A stretch of 64,000 bases of DNA, taken from Parvibaculum sp049671045 (lineage in GTDB: Bacteria > Pseudomonadota > Alphaproteobacteria > Parvibaculales > Parvibaculaceae). The DNA lies in NCBI RefSeq assembly GCF_049671045.1, contig NZ_JBATUH010000018.1, forward strand, positions 1 to 64,000, read 5' to 3'. Under the pieces are notes generated by a model. The model had not been told where the DNA came from. It did not search any database and was given only the letters and a program-made list of their open reading frames with translations. Positions 25,854 to 35,359 of this stretch are shown here, piece by piece. Made by a program: the position numbers and the translations under genes. How positions within the stretch are numbered: the stretch's first letter is position 1; every line of letters starts with the position of its first letter.

Positions 25854-26821
25854 GCGCGCGCTCCCGATCTGCGCGCGGCGAGGAAGCCCATGATGCCTTG
25901 CGGGAAGAAAAGCACGATCACGACGATGAGAAGGCCGAGCGCGACGCGCTGCCAGCCGAGCAGATAGGCCCAGAACAGTTCCTTGGTGAGGTGGAAGATC
26001 GCGGCGCCGATGACCGGACCCCAGAGCGTGCCCTTGCCGCCGAGTATCGCCATCAGCACCATCCAGACGCCGAAAGTCGCGCCCGAAAAGGCGACGTCGC
26101 GCGGATCGATGAAGCCGAGCATGTTGCCCGTGACGGCGCCCGCAAGCCCGAGAAAGAAGGCAGAGATCGCCCAGGCCGCCGTCTTGATGCGGGTCGTCTG
26201 GAGGCCCATCGCCTCGGCCTTGTCCTCATCGTCGCGGATCGCATTGAGCGCAAGCCCGAAGCGCGTCCTGTAGATCGCCCGCAGCGTGAGAAAACAGAGC
26301 GCCGCGATGGGGAACAGGAGGAAGTAGAAGAAGAGTTCGCGCCCGCCGAGCGCGCCCGGATAAAGCGGCATCGCCATGCCCGAGCCCGCGCCGACATAAT
26401 CCCAGCCCGCCGCGATCTCGCCCGCCGCGATGCCGAGCCCGAGCGTGGCGATGGCGAAGTAGTGTCCGCGAATGCCGAGAAGGACGGCGCCGGAGAGGAA
26501 GGCGAAGAGAAGCGCGGCAACACCCGCCACGCCGATGCCGAGCGCCAGCGCCTCGAAATAGGGAAGACCGGAATCGCGCTGCACGACCGCGCAGGCATAA
26601 CAGCCGATGCCGAAGAAGACGATGCTGCCGAAGGAGTTGTAGCCCATCTGGCCGCCGAGCATGTCCCAACTCTGCGCCAGCACCACCATCAGCCAGAAGA
26701 AGGCGAGCTGGGTGACGAGCCCCGGCATGAGGAAAGGCGCGGCGAGCGAGGCGAGCGCGATCGCGGCGAGCAGCGCGGGCTCGGGCAGCCGCCGCGCCCT
26801 GTCGATGAATGCGTCCATCAT
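25850..26821 (-). CDS. livM: ABC transporter permease LivM
   Basis: LivM is one of the two permeases of the importer. The 323-residue product has about eight to ten hydrophobic segments, beginning LLAAIALASLAAPFLMPGLV, and conserved LivM sequence such as SWDMLGGQMGYNSFGSIVFFGIG, YFAIATLGLGIA and ALNAIRDDEDKAEAMGL (the cytoplasmic EAA-like loop). ATG 26821 overlaps the livH stop as ATGA. The frame is open upstream to 27094 but that part is an out-of-frame shadow of livH. Confidence 0.93.
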   Translation of the reverse strand: MMDAFIDRARRLPEPALLAAIALASLAAPFLMPGLVTQLAFFWLMVVLAQSWDMLGGQMGYNSFGSIVFFGIGCYACAVVQRDSGLPYFEALALGIGVAGVAALLFAFLSGAVLLGIRGHYFAIATLGLGIAAGEIAAGWDYVGAGSGMAMPLYPGALGGRELFFYFLLFPIAALCFLTLRAIYRTRFGLALNAIRDDEDKAEAMGLQTTRIKTAAWAISAFFLGLAGAVTGNMLGFIDPRDVAFSGATFGVWMVLMAILGGKGTLWGPVIGAAIFHLTKELFWAYLLGWQRVALGLLIVVIVLFFPQGIMGFLAARRSGARA

Positions 26822-27720
26822 GACAGATAGCTTCTGCTGCGGGCGGCGCGCAGATTGCGCCAGACGAGGATCGCGACCATCAGCGCGAAGACGAAGGCGA
26901 TCTGATATTCGGCACCGAGGACGAAGCCCGCCACATTCTCGACCGCGCCGAGCCCGAGCCCGGCCGCCACCACGCCCGCGACATTGCCGAGCCCGGCGAC
27001 GACGACGATGAGGAACGAGCGCACCGTATAGGGCAGGCCGATATAGGGATGGATGGTCCATGCCATGACGGCGAGGCTGCCCGCCGCGCCGCAAAGGGCC
27101 GCGTTGATGCCATAGGTGACGACATAGACGCGATCGGTGTCGATGCCGAGCACATGCGCGGCGCGCGCGTTCTGCGCCGTCGCGCGGATCGCCTGCCCCA
27201 TCCGCGCATGGCGCAGGAAGAGCCAGAGCGCCGCACCCGCCGCGAGCGCCAGTACGAAAGCGATGATCTTGATCCAGGCGAGCGTCACCGCGCCGTCGAG
27301 CATGTGGATCGAGCCGAGCCCGGTGTCGATGCTGCGCACATCGGAGCCGAAGACCATGTTCATGAGCTGCTGGATGAGGATGGAAAGGCCGAAGGTGGCG
27401 AGAATGGAAATGAAAAGATCCTTGTCCACCACGCGGAACACGACGACGCGATAGAGAAGCCAGCCGACGCAGAACATCAGGGCGGCAGAAAGCGGCAGCG
27501 CCGCGAGCGGCGGCACGCCATGGCTCGCCAGCGCGAAGGCGATGAACCCGCCAAGGACGACGAGTTCGCCCTGCACGATGTTGACGATGTTGAGCACGCC
27601 CCAGACGAGCGACATGCCATAGGCGGCGAGCGCGAAGATGGCGCCGACGAGAAGGCCGTTCAGCACGACATCGAGCGCGAAGGAAGGGTTCTGGACGAGG
27701 AGGAGAAGATTGTCGATCAC
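26818..27720 (-). CDS. livH: ABC transporter permease LivH
   Basis: The 300-residue permease has typical LivH segments: LNGLLVGAIFALAAYGMSLVWGVLNIVNIVQGELVVLGGF near the start, LFISILATFGLSILIQQLMNMVFG, and the cytoplasmic loop GQAIRATAQNARAAHVLGID. The start is GTG 27720, preceded by GAGAGGTGA eight bases before it. It begins seven bases after the substrate-binding gene. Confidence 0.93.
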   Translation of the reverse strand: MIDNLLLLVQNPSFALDVVLNGLLVGAIFALAAYGMSLVWGVLNIVNIVQGELVVLGGFIAFALASHGVPPLAALPLSAALMFCVGWLLYRVVVFRVVDKDLFISILATFGLSILIQQLMNMVFGSDVRSIDTGLGSIHMLDGAVTLAWIKIIAFVLALAAGAALWLFLRHARMGQAIRATAQNARAAHVLGIDTDRVYVVTYGINAALCGAAGSLAVMAWTIHPYIGLPYTVRSFLIVVVAGLGNVAGVVAAGLGLGAVENVAGFVLGAEYQIAFVFALMVAILVWRNLRAARSRSYLS

Positions 27721-27727
27721 TTGGCGT

Positions 27728-28951
27728 TCACCTCTCGTCCCAGCCGGGCGCTGGCGCGCGCAGCTTCGCCTCGGCCCATTTCTCCGGCCACACGACGACA
27801 TATTTTCCGTCCTGCACCTGGAAGAGCACCATGGGCTTGCCGGCGTTCTTGCCCGTCTCGTCGAACTTGATCGGCCCGTAGAAGGTCTGCATGTCCGTTG
27901 CCGCGAGCGCGTCGCGCACCGCCTTGGGGTCGAGGCTGCCCGCACGCTCGAAGGCATCGGCATAGACCTGCACGGCGGCGCTCGATTCCGCCGCCTGATA
28001 GGGCGCGGGCTCGCCATAGGTTTTCTGATAGAGCGCGGCATAATCGCTCGCCTTGCCGAAGAGCGCGTCCGAATAGGAGAGCGACGGCGCCCATTGCGCG
28101 CCGCAAAGCGTGTATTCGGCGATCTTGCCGAACTTCTCCGCGATCTGCGCCGAGTCGCAATGCGTCATGGCGAGAAGCGGCACATAGACGCGCTGATCGG
28201 CAAGCTGGCGGATGGCGGTCGCCGCGCCCTTCTCATGGCCGGAGACGATGAGAAGATCGGGCTTCAGGACTTTCACCTTGGTCAGCGTCGCCGACATGTC
28301 GTTGAGCTCGGGCGGCAGCTTGTCGTCGATGACGATCTTCATGCCATAGCGCTTCGCATCGGCGGTCACGCCCTCGCGCACATCCTGCGAGAAGGGATCG
28401 TTCTCGAAGGCCATGGCGACCTTGAGCTTCGTCGGGTCGGCGGCGCGCGAAGCGGCGAGCTGCACCGCAGGCTGAAGATATTGATCCGTGGTCGAGAGGA
28501 CGGCGAAGAGGTATTTGTAGCCCTTGCGGAAGAGCGAGATGGCCGCGCCATTCGCCTCGACCATGGGCACGCCGTATTTCTCGTTTACCGGCGCCATGGC
28601 CTCGGCGAGCCCGGAGGAATAGGGCCCGAGCAGATACTGCACCTTGTCCTGCTGGATGAGCCGTTCGGCAAGCTGCGCGCCGCGCGCGGGGGTCGATTCG
28701 TCGTCGTAATAGAGGATCTCGAGCCTGTAGCTCTTGCCGCCGACCTTCACGCCGCCGCGCTCATTGATGGCCTTGACGGCGAGGTCGTAGCCATTGCGCG
28801 TATAGACGCCATTGGTCGAGTACTTGCCGCTCAGCGAGACGGCCGCCCCGAGCCTGATCGTGCCGGCTTCCTCCGCCTGCGCCGCTTGCGCTAGGGCCCC
28901 AAAGCCCGCCACGGCCATCAGAACGGCCCGCGCCCATGATCGCAATTTCAT
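27728..28951 (-). CDS. livK: Periplasmic amino-acid-type binding protein (LivK/LivJ family)
   Basis: The 407-residue product has a signal peptide (KLRSWARAVLMAVAGFGALAQAAQAEE) and a HAAT-type ligand-binding fold: IRLGAAVSLSGKYSTNG, LAVKAINERGGVKVGGKSYRLEILYYDDES, LLGPYSSGLAEAMAPVNEKYG, LIVSGHEKGAATAIRQ. Family ligands include branched-chain amino acids, amides, urea and aromatic acids; the ligand here cannot be read from sequence. ATG 28951 is chosen among three adjacent ATGs because AGAGGGG at 28959-28965 fits it best. First gene of livKHMGF. Confidence 0.92.
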   Translation of the reverse strand: MKLRSWARAVLMAVAGFGALAQAAQAEEAGTIRLGAAVSLSGKYSTNGVYTRNGYDLAVKAINERGGVKVGGKSYRLEILYYDDESTPARGAQLAERLIQQDKVQYLLGPYSSGLAEAMAPVNEKYGVPMVEANGAAISLFRKGYKYLFAVLSTTDQYLQPAVQLAASRAADPTKLKVAMAFENDPFSQDVREGVTADAKRYGMKIVIDDKLPPELNDMSATLTKVKVLKPDLLIVSGHEKGAATAIRQLADQRVYVPLLAMTHCDSAQIAEKFGKIAEYTLCGAQWAPSLSYSDALFGKASDYAALYQKTYGEPAPYQAAESSAAVQVYADAFERAGSLDPKAVRDALAATDMQTFYGPIKFDETGKNAGKPMVLFQVQDGKYVVVWPEKWAEAKLRAPAPGWDER

Positions 28952-29017
28952 CATCATCCCCTCTGGCACCCGCCTCCGTGACGCCTCTCCGGCAGGCGGC
29001 GCGGAAGATATCCCCAT

Positions 29018-29046
29018 CTTGAACTGGCGGACCGCAATTCCTACTT
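29018..29046 (+). promoter_or_regulatory. Putative sigma-32 promoter for hsp20
   Basis: CTTGAA (29018-29023) preceded by TATCCCCAT, and CCTACTT (29040-29046) after a 16-base spacer, resemble the RpoH consensus CTTGAA-N13-17-CCCATNT. The site is about 120 bases before the hsp20 start, in the gap shared with the divergent livK. The match in the -10 part is 5 of 7. Confidence 0.5.
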
Positions 29047-29167
29047 CCAGAACGCCGGACGCCGCATGTGCGGGTCCGGGGGTGAAGGGCTCCGGCCGGC
29101 CTCGCCGAGGCGGCATTAAAGCCTTTCGTCCGCTGGTTTTCCATCGCTTTAAAAGGATGTAACGCCC

Positions 29168-29629
29168 ATGAGAACCTTCGATTTTTCCCCGCTTTACCGC
29201 TCCACGGTCGGCTTCGACCAGCTCCAGTCGCTGCTCGACTCGGTGACCCGGGACGCAACCCCGACCTATCCCCCCTACAACATCGAACGTCTGGGCGAGG
29301 CTGAATATCGCATCACCATGGCCGTTGCCGGCTTTTCCGAGAACGATCTTTCGATCGAGGTGAAGCAGAACGTGCTCACCATTTCCGGCAAGCGCACCGA
29401 GCCCGAGAACACCAATTACCTTTACCAGGGCATTGCCGGCCGGAGCTTCGAGCGCCGTTTCCAGCTTGCCGACCATGTCGAGGTGAAGGGCGCGCAGCTC
29501 GAGAACGGGCTGCTCCATGTCGATCTCGTACGCCGCATTCCCGAGGAACTGAAACCGCGCCAGATCGCGATCAAGTCCTCGGTGTCGAACGCGCGGACGA
29601 TCGAGGGCAACCTCGCCGCTGCCGAATAA
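29168..29629 (+). CDS. Small heat-shock protein Hsp20 (IbpA type)
   Basis: Small heat-shock proteins hold unfolding proteins in a refoldable state. The 153-residue product begins MRTFDFSPLYRSTVGFDQL, as in class A rhizobial Hsp20/IbpA proteins, and has the alpha-crystallin domain: YNIERLGEAEYRITMAVAGFSENDLSIEV, TISGKR, YLYQGIAGRSFERRFQLADHVEVKGA, with the A-x-L-x-NGLL motif written as AQLENGLLHVDL. AAGGATG before ATG 29168 serves as ribosome-binding site. It probably depends on the RpoH encoded at 20.6 kb. Confidence 0.95.
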   Translation: MRTFDFSPLYRSTVGFDQLQSLLDSVTRDATPTYPPYNIERLGEAEYRITMAVAGFSENDLSIEVKQNVLTISGKRTEPENTNYLYQGIAGRSFERRFQLADHVEVKGAQLENGLLHVDLVRRIPEELKPRQIAIKSSVSNARTIEGNLAAAE

Positions 29630-29653
29630 CGCCACACCAGGCAGATGAATGAG

Positions 29654-29687
29654 AGCGCCTCCGGGACAAGCCCGGGGGCGCTTTTCT
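29654..29687. terminator. Terminator between hsp20 and the ligase-acetyltransferase gene
   Basis: A 12-bp near-perfect stem (AGCGCCTCCGGG at 29654-29665 with CCCGGGGGCGCT at 29671-29682, loop ACAAG) is followed by TTTTCTT. It lies 24 bases after the hsp20 stop and touches the end of the convergent gene, so it may work for hsp20 mainly. Confidence 0.85.
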
Positions 29688-32389
29688 TACGCCGTCCGGC
29701 GCAGGGGAAGCTGCATCTCGACCACGCCCGGCTCGCCCTCGATATGCTCGCGCACGAAGCCGAGCGCCGCGCAGAGATCGATCATGTGATGGTTCTCGCG
29801 CAGCACATGGCCGAAGACGATGCCAACCCCTCGCATGCGCGCATAGTTGATGAGATGCTGCATCAGCGTGTAGCCGAGCCCGATCCCCTGATGATCCGTC
29901 CGCACAAGGATGGCATATTCGGAGCGTTCCCGGTCCGGGTCTTCCGACAGACGCCCCACGGCCGCAATCTCGCGCATGGAGGCGTCGGTGAAGATGACGA
30001 AGGCCATCTCCCGGTCATAGTCGATCTGTGTCAGGCGCGCGGCGAGCTGGCGCGGGAGCTGACGCAGCGGCGAGAGAAAGCGCATGCGCAGATCTTCCGG
30101 GTCCGTATGCGCGAGAAGATCGTCGATGAGCGTCACATCCTCCGGCTTGATCGGCCGCATGGGATAGGTCTTGCCCTTGCGGTCGCGGATGACGCCTTCG
30201 AGATCCGAAGGGTAGGGACGCACGGCGAGCCGCTCGGTGCCGACGGAAACCGCCGGCCGCACGCGGATGCGCGCATCGACCGCGACGACGCCACGATGGT
30301 CCGCCCATAGCGGATTGATGTCGAGTTCGAGCACTTCCGGCAGATCTGCGACGAGATCGCCAAGCGCCATGAGCGTGCCGGCGATGGCATCGAAATCGGC
30401 GGGCGGCCGGTCGCGATAGCCCTCGAGCAGCCGCGAGATGCGCGTCCGCCGTATCAGGTCTTCGGCGAGCACGCGATTGAGCGGCGGCAGCGCCATCGCC
30501 TTGTCGCGAATGACCTCGACCGCCGTGCCGCCCTGCCCGAAGAGAATGACCGGACCGAAGGTCGCGTCGTCCACCACGCCGAGAATGAGCTCGAAAGCGC
30601 TCGGACGGCTGACCATGCGCTGAACCGTGAAGCCTTCGATGCGCGCACCCGGCGCCGCCGCGCTCACCATGGTGAGCATGCGGCCCGCCGCCTCGCGCAC
30701 CGCATCGGCGCTTTCAAGGCCGAGCGCGACGCCGCCGACATCGGTCTTGTGTGTAATGTCGGGCGAGAAAATCTTGAGCGCCACCGGAAAGCCGATTTCG
30801 GCGGCGATCCGCGCCGCCTCCTCTCCGTCATGCGCGATACGGGTATCGACCGCCGGAATGCCATAGGCGGAAAGCAACGCCTTCGCTTCGGGCTCGTTGA
30901 GCCATTCGCGCTCTTCAGCAAGCACGCGGCCGACGATTTCGCGCGCGCGAGAGAGATCGCGATCCGGCCATGCCGGGCCCGCCGGGGGAATTTCCATCAG
31001 GAGCCGCTGGTTCTGGCGATAGCGCACCTGGTGCATGAAAGCGGTGATCGCCTGGCTCGGCGTGTCATAGGTCGGCACGAGGCGCGAGAGGAAAACCTCG
31101 CGCCCCGCCCGCGCGCTCAGATCCCCGAGCCAGCTCGTGAAGACGGGCTTGCCGCTTTTCTCCGCCGCATCGGCCACCGCGCGCGCCGCCGCCACATTGT
31201 CCACCACCGCCGTCGGGCAATTGATGGCAAGCAGTGCGTCAGTGTTCGGGTCCTTCAGCATGATGCCGATTGCCGCCGCGTAACGCTCCGCCGGCGCGTC
31301 GCCGACGATATCGACAGGATTACCCCGACTCCAGGTGCGCGGCAGCACGGCATCGAGCTGGGCCAGCGTCTCGGGCGCAAGCTCCGCCATCTGCCCGCCT
31401 TCCTCGATGAGGAAATCCGTCGCCAGCACGCCGAGCCCGCCGCCATTGGTGAGAATGCCGAGACGTTCGCCGCCGAGCGGCTTGCGCTCGGGCCGGGTGG
31501 AGAGCGTTTCCATCGCCTCGAACAGATCGTCGAGCCCCTTCACGCGCAGCATGCCCGCGCGCTGGAAGGCGGCTTCGTAAACCGCGTCGGAGCCCGCAAG
31601 CGCGCCCGTATGCGAGGCGGCCGCCCTCGCCGCCGCCGCATGCCGCCCGGCCTTGATCACCATGACGGGCTTCAGCCGCGCGGCCTGCCGGCCCGCCGAC
31701 ATGAATTTGCGGGCGTGCTCGATCGACTCGACATAGAGAAGGATGCTCCGCGTCTGCGGATCCTGGGCGAGATGGTCGAGCATGTCGCCGAAATCGACAT
31801 CGGCCATGCCGCCGAGCGAAACGATATGGGAAAAGCCGATCCCGCGCGTCGCCGCCCAGTCGAGCATCGCCGTGATGACCGCGCCCGATTGCGACACGAA
31901 GGCGATATTGCCCTTGAGCGGCGCGATATGCGCGAAGGACGCATTGAGCCCCACGCCCGGCACCATGACGCCGAGACAATTCGGGCCGACGATGCGCATG
32001 AGCGATGGCCGGGCGGCCGCGAGCATGCGCGCCTGAAGCGCCCTGCCTTCCTCGCCGAGCTCCCCGAAGCCCGCGGTGATGACCACCGCCGCGCGCGTGC
32101 CGCGCGAACCGAGCTCCGCCAAGAGATCGGGTATGCCCTGAGGCGGCGTCGCGATGACAGCGAGATCGGGCGCGGCGGGAAGATCGCTCACACTGGCGAC
32201 GGCGTCGACATCGCACATGCGTCCGCCAAACTCCGCGGCGCGGCGATTGACCGCCCAGATCTTTCCACCATAGCCGCCGCCGGTCAGGTTCTTCAGCACG
32301 ACATTGCCGACGCTGCCTGCCCTCATGCTTGCCCCGATCAATGCGATGGAACGCGGAGCAAACATCTTGTCGAGATTGCGGATGGTCAT
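29687..32389 (-). CDS. Acyl-CoA ligase (NDP-forming type) fused to GNAT acetyltransferase
   Basis: The 900-residue product has the layout of Pat/YfiQ-type lysine acetyltransferases: a CoA-binding Rossmann domain (MFAPRSIALIGASMRAGSVGNVVL), a succinyl-CoA-ligase-like alpha part (IVGPNCLGVMVPG, FVSQSGAVITAMLDWAA), an ATP-grasp beta part (ALLSAYGIPAVDTRIA, FPVALKIFSPDITHKTDVGGV), and a C-terminal GNAT domain from about residue 745 (VGRLSEDPDRERSEYAILV, QGIGLGYTLMQHLINYARMRG). The SHTGALAGSD segment around residue 260 keeps the histidine that is phosphorylated in active ADP-forming acyl-CoA synthetases, so ligase activity is possible in addition to protein acetylation. ATG 32389 starts at the family N-terminus. 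Confidence 0.88.
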   Translation of the reverse strand: MTIRNLDKMFAPRSIALIGASMRAGSVGNVVLKNLTGGGYGGKIWAVNRRAAEFGGRMCDVDAVASVSDLPAAPDLAVIATPPQGIPDLLAELGSRGTRAAVVITAGFGELGEEGRALQARMLAAARPSLMRIVGPNCLGVMVPGVGLNASFAHIAPLKGNIAFVSQSGAVITAMLDWAATRGIGFSHIVSLGGMADVDFGDMLDHLAQDPQTRSILLYVESIEHARKFMSAGRQAARLKPVMVIKAGRHAAAARAAASHTGALAGSDAVYEAAFQRAGMLRVKGLDDLFEAMETLSTRPERKPLGGERLGILTNGGGLGVLATDFLIEEGGQMAELAPETLAQLDAVLPRTWSRGNPVDIVGDAPAERYAAAIGIMLKDPNTDALLAINCPTAVVDNVAAARAVADAAEKSGKPVFTSWLGDLSARAGREVFLSRLVPTYDTPSQAITAFMHQVRYRQNQRLLMEIPPAGPAWPDRDLSRAREIVGRVLAEEREWLNEPEAKALLSAYGIPAVDTRIAHDGEEAARIAAEIGFPVALKIFSPDITHKTDVGGVALGLESADAVREAAGRMLTMVSAAAPGARIEGFTVQRMVSRPSAFELILGVVDDATFGPVILFGQGGTAVEVIRDKAMALPPLNRVLAEDLIRRTRISRLLEGYRDRPPADFDAIAGTLMALGDLVADLPEVLELDINPLWADHRGVVAVDARIRVRPAVSVGTERLAVRPYPSDLEGVIRDRKGKTYPMRPIKPEDVTLIDDLLAHTDPEDLRMRFLSPLRQLPRQLAARLTQIDYDREMAFVIFTDASMREIAAVGRLSEDPDRERSEYAILVRTDHQGIGLGYTLMQHLINYARMRGVGIVFGHVLRENHHMIDLCAALGFVREHIEGEPGVVEMQLPLRRTA

Positions 32390-32517
32390 AGGCGGAGAGT
32401 TCCCCCTGGCGGCCTGCAATATGGCGAAAGACCGGCATCGCCCTTAAACTACCCCAAGAATATGAAGGAACGGGGCGAACGCTTCCACCATTTCGCCGCA
32501 CCGGCAGCGGAGGCTTC

Positions 32518-33426
32518 ATGTCGAGCACGAGAGCCAAGCTTTTCAACCGCCTGCTCCGCATCCTGACGGCGCGCGGGCTCGACCCCAACGCAGATCCGCG
32601 CCTCCTGCGCCAGAGGCTCGACCGCCTGATCGAGCGCTTCAACCGGCCGCTGCGCCACGCCCGCGCCGAGCCGCTCGACGTCGAGGGCATCGCCGCCGAA
32701 TGGGTTGTTCCCGATACGGAGATTCCGGGACGCTTCCTGCTCTATCTGCATGGCGGCGGCTACATCTTCTGCAACCCGCGAACCCATCGCAACATCGTCT
32801 CGAACATGGCGAGAGCGGCAAGAACGCGCGCACTCGTCATCGACTATCGCCTCGCGCCGGAGCACCCTTTTCCCGCCGCGGTCGAGGATGCGCTCAAGGC
32901 CTATCGCTGGCTCCTCTCGCAGGGCGCGGACCCCGCGCGCATCACCATTGCGGGCGATTCCGCCGGCGGCGGCCTCTCGCTCGCCCTGCTTCTCGCCCTG
33001 CGGGACAGGGGCGAGCCCTTGCCGGCCGGCGCCGCGCTTCTCTCGCCCTGGACCGACCTTGCCGCTTCCGGCTGGACGCATGTCACCCATGCCCGCCTCG
33101 ACCCGATGCTCGGGCTGGACGGGCTGCTGCTCGCCGCCCGCCATTACCTTCAGGGCGCGCTGCCTACCGAGCCTCTCGCCTCGCCGCTCTTCGGCCGCCT
33201 CGAAGGGCTGCCGCCGCTCACCATCCATGTCGGCGACCGGGAAATCCTGCTCGACGATTCGCTGCGTCTGGCGGAAAAGGCGCGGGCCGCCGGGGTCGCT
33301 GTCGATCTGAAGGTCTGGCACGGCCTGCCCCATGTCTTTCAGGCCGCGAGCTTCCTGCCGGAAGCAAGATCGTCGCTGGGGCAACTGGGAGAATTTCTCG
33401 ACGCGCGCATGAAGGCCGCGCCCTGA
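32518..33426 (+). CDS. Alpha/beta hydrolase, hormone-sensitive-lipase family esterase
   Basis: The 302-residue enzyme belongs to the HSL (family IV) esterases: oxyanion motif LYLHGGGYIFC (around residues 75-85), VIDYRLAPEHPFPAAVEDAL, nucleophile GDSAGGGLSLAL (serine at about 145), aspartate in VGDREILLDDS and histidine in GLPHVFQ. Natural substrates are short acyl esters or acetylated compounds; nothing here narrows that down. It is divergent from the acyl-CoA ligase gene with a 128-base gap. Confidence 0.92.
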   Translation: MSSTRAKLFNRLLRILTARGLDPNADPRLLRQRLDRLIERFNRPLRHARAEPLDVEGIAAEWVVPDTEIPGRFLLYLHGGGYIFCNPRTHRNIVSNMARAARTRALVIDYRLAPEHPFPAAVEDALKAYRWLLSQGADPARITIAGDSAGGGLSLALLLALRDRGEPLPAGAALLSPWTDLAASGWTHVTHARLDPMLGLDGLLLAARHYLQGALPTEPLASPLFGRLEGLPPLTIHVGDREILLDDSLRLAEKARAAGVAVDLKVWHGLPHVFQAASFLPEARSSLGQLGEFLDARMKAAP

Positions 33427-33601
33427 AGCCACTCCACTTCCGATGAAACACGAATTTCGCCTTAGGAGGGATTTAACCCCCGGAAGGCTAGAAAATCATG
33501 TTGAACCGGGTATGAAGGCGAAGAAGGCGGATGGAGTTCGTCGATCGGACATCGAGATGGAAAATCATCTGCGCCGCGTCGTGTAAACGAGGCGCGGCAA
33601 A

Positions 33602-35332
33602 ATGCTGATGGGTAACGAGGGCCAGGGCAGGAGCCTGACGCGTCAGTTCGGGCTGAAGTTTGTCGCCTTGGCCCTGCTTCTGGCGCTCTGCCAGCTTTCT
33701 CTCGAATATCTTCATGCCAAGCGGGAACTTCTGGATCATCTGGCCGACCGGGCCGCGATGCTTTCCGGCAACCTGCTCATGCATGCCGAGCGGGAACCTT
33801 CCTTCTCGCTTCCGGACGCGATCCGCCATGTGAACTGGCAGACGCGGTACTTCTCCGATCTCGTCGGCGTCTATTTCGTCGATCCGCAGGGCCGCCTCGT
33901 CGACAAGGCCATGCGCCCCGGCGAGATGATCGATGCCGCCATTCTGAAGAGCCCGGCCGTCCGGGACGGTGTGGCGACGAGCATGGAAAGCCGGACGGGC
34001 CGCAATATCGGCCTTTCGGGTGGCAATCCCGCCTTCTGGCTGCATGTCACCTATGTCGCGCCTCTCGGCCTCGACGCACTCTTTGTGGTCGACCAGGGCG
34101 TGTCGCGCGAGAGGATAGCCGGCCCCATCGTCTCCGCGCTCGCGGCGCGCAGCGCGCTTTTTCTTGCCCTTCTCGCCGCCTTCTACTGGCTCGTGCAATC
34201 GTCCGTTCTGCGGCCGATCTCGCGTCTCGGCGACGCGCTCGCGCGAAGCGGCGCGGGCGGCGCGCTCGACCTTTCCTCCGAACTGCCGCCGAACGAAATC
34301 GGCGCGCTCGCAAAGCGGGTCGACGAGTTGCTGCTGAGCCTCGATGGCTGCATGGAGCGAAACGAAGTGCTGCTTCAGGCCATCGAAAGGCTCGACGCCG
34401 GCGTGCTGATCGCGACGGATGAGGGCCGGATCGTCTGGGCGAGCGCGGGCTTCGAGCGCATGACGGGCTTTTCCCGCGCCGAGATGGAAAGCCGCAGCCT
34501 GGACAATATCTATTCGAGACACTGCAAGCCCATCGGCGCGCTGTCGGCCTTGCGGCAGGCGGTGCGTTTCAACCATGGCTACAAGGTCGAGACCGTCGAT
34601 CACGCGAGCAACGGGCGCGACTTCTGGGCCTCGATTGAGGTTCACCCGATCGCCGAGGCCGCCGGAAAACACGGCAAATTCATCGTCATCGAATATGACA
34701 TCTCGCGAGCCAGGAAACTGAAAGCCGAACTGGACGAGAGCCGGAGTTTTCTGCGCGCACGCACCGACGACCTGCAGCAGGCAAACACCGAACTTGCGGC
34801 AAGACGCACCAGCGATACGCAGGCAGATGCAGAACCGGCCGCCAAGCAGGAAGGCCGCGCGACGGCGGCGCAGGTCGCCGGAGCCACGAGCCTCGATGTG
34901 CTGCTCGCCGAGGACCAGCCGGTCAACCAGAAACTCATGATCGCCGTCATGGAACGGCTCGGCCACCATCTGACGATCGCGAATAACGGCATCGAGGCGC
35001 TGCGCCTTCTCGAGCGCCAGACCTTCGATGTCGTGCTCATGGATATTCAGATGCCGGAACTCGACGGCATCAACGCGACGAAGCTCATCAGAAGCGCGGA
35101 TGAAGCCTGGCGGAACGTGCCGATCGTCGCCCTGACGGCGCATGCGGCCGAAAGCCAGCGCGAAACCTATCTCTCGGCCGGCATGGACGGCTTTGTCGCC
35201 AAGCCCTTCAAGATCGACCTGCTGATCGCCGAGATGACCCGCGTCGTCGCCACCAGCCGCGCGGATAATCCGCAAGGGCCGGGGAATGCGCTCTCCGACA
35301 TGCTGGACGAGATCGACGGCCTGATAGGCTGA
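33602..35332 (+). CDS. Membrane HAMP-PAS-receiver protein without kinase domain
   Basis: The 576-residue protein has a membrane helix (about 18-35), a periplasmic sensor region (36-180), a second helix (182-203), a HAMP-like segment (204-255, RPISRLGDAL...ELPPNEIGALAKRVDELL), a PAS domain (about 256-372, LDAGVLIATDEGRIVWASAGFERMTGFS) and a C-terminal receiver (about 431-555). The receiver keeps ED (437-438), the phospho-acceptor D481 in LMDIQMP, T512 and K534, so it looks functional. There is no H-box, N-box or G-box: between PAS and receiver is only a short helical linker (373-428). It is convergent with an Hpt gene. It may receive phosphate from a separate kinase via that Hpt. Confidence 0.85.
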   Translation: MLMGNEGQGRSLTRQFGLKFVALALLLALCQLSLEYLHAKRELLDHLADRAAMLSGNLLMHAEREPSFSLPDAIRHVNWQTRYFSDLVGVYFVDPQGRLVDKAMRPGEMIDAAILKSPAVRDGVATSMESRTGRNIGLSGGNPAFWLHVTYVAPLGLDALFVVDQGVSRERIAGPIVSALAARSALFLALLAAFYWLVQSSVLRPISRLGDALARSGAGGALDLSSELPPNEIGALAKRVDELLLSLDGCMERNEVLLQAIERLDAGVLIATDEGRIVWASAGFERMTGFSRAEMESRSLDNIYSRHCKPIGALSALRQAVRFNHGYKVETVDHASNGRDFWASIEVHPIAEAAGKHGKFIVIEYDISRARKLKAELDESRSFLRARTDDLQQANTELAARRTSDTQADAEPAAKQEGRATAAQVAGATSLDVLLAEDQPVNQKLMIAVMERLGHHLTIANNGIEALRLLERQTFDVVLMDIQMPELDGINATKLIRSADEAWRNVPIVALTAHAAESQRETYLSAGMDGFVAKPFKIDLLIAEMTRVVATSRADNPQGPGNALSDMLDEIDGLIG

Positions 35333-35359
35333 CGGGGGAGCGGACCAGAAAGGGAAGCG

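Noticed and set aside
29100..29167. RNA thermometer (ROSE or fourU) upstream of hsp20
   Set aside because: I could not find the conserved anti-Shine-Dalgarno motif; short complementarity of CCTTT with AAAGG is too weak to report as a feature.
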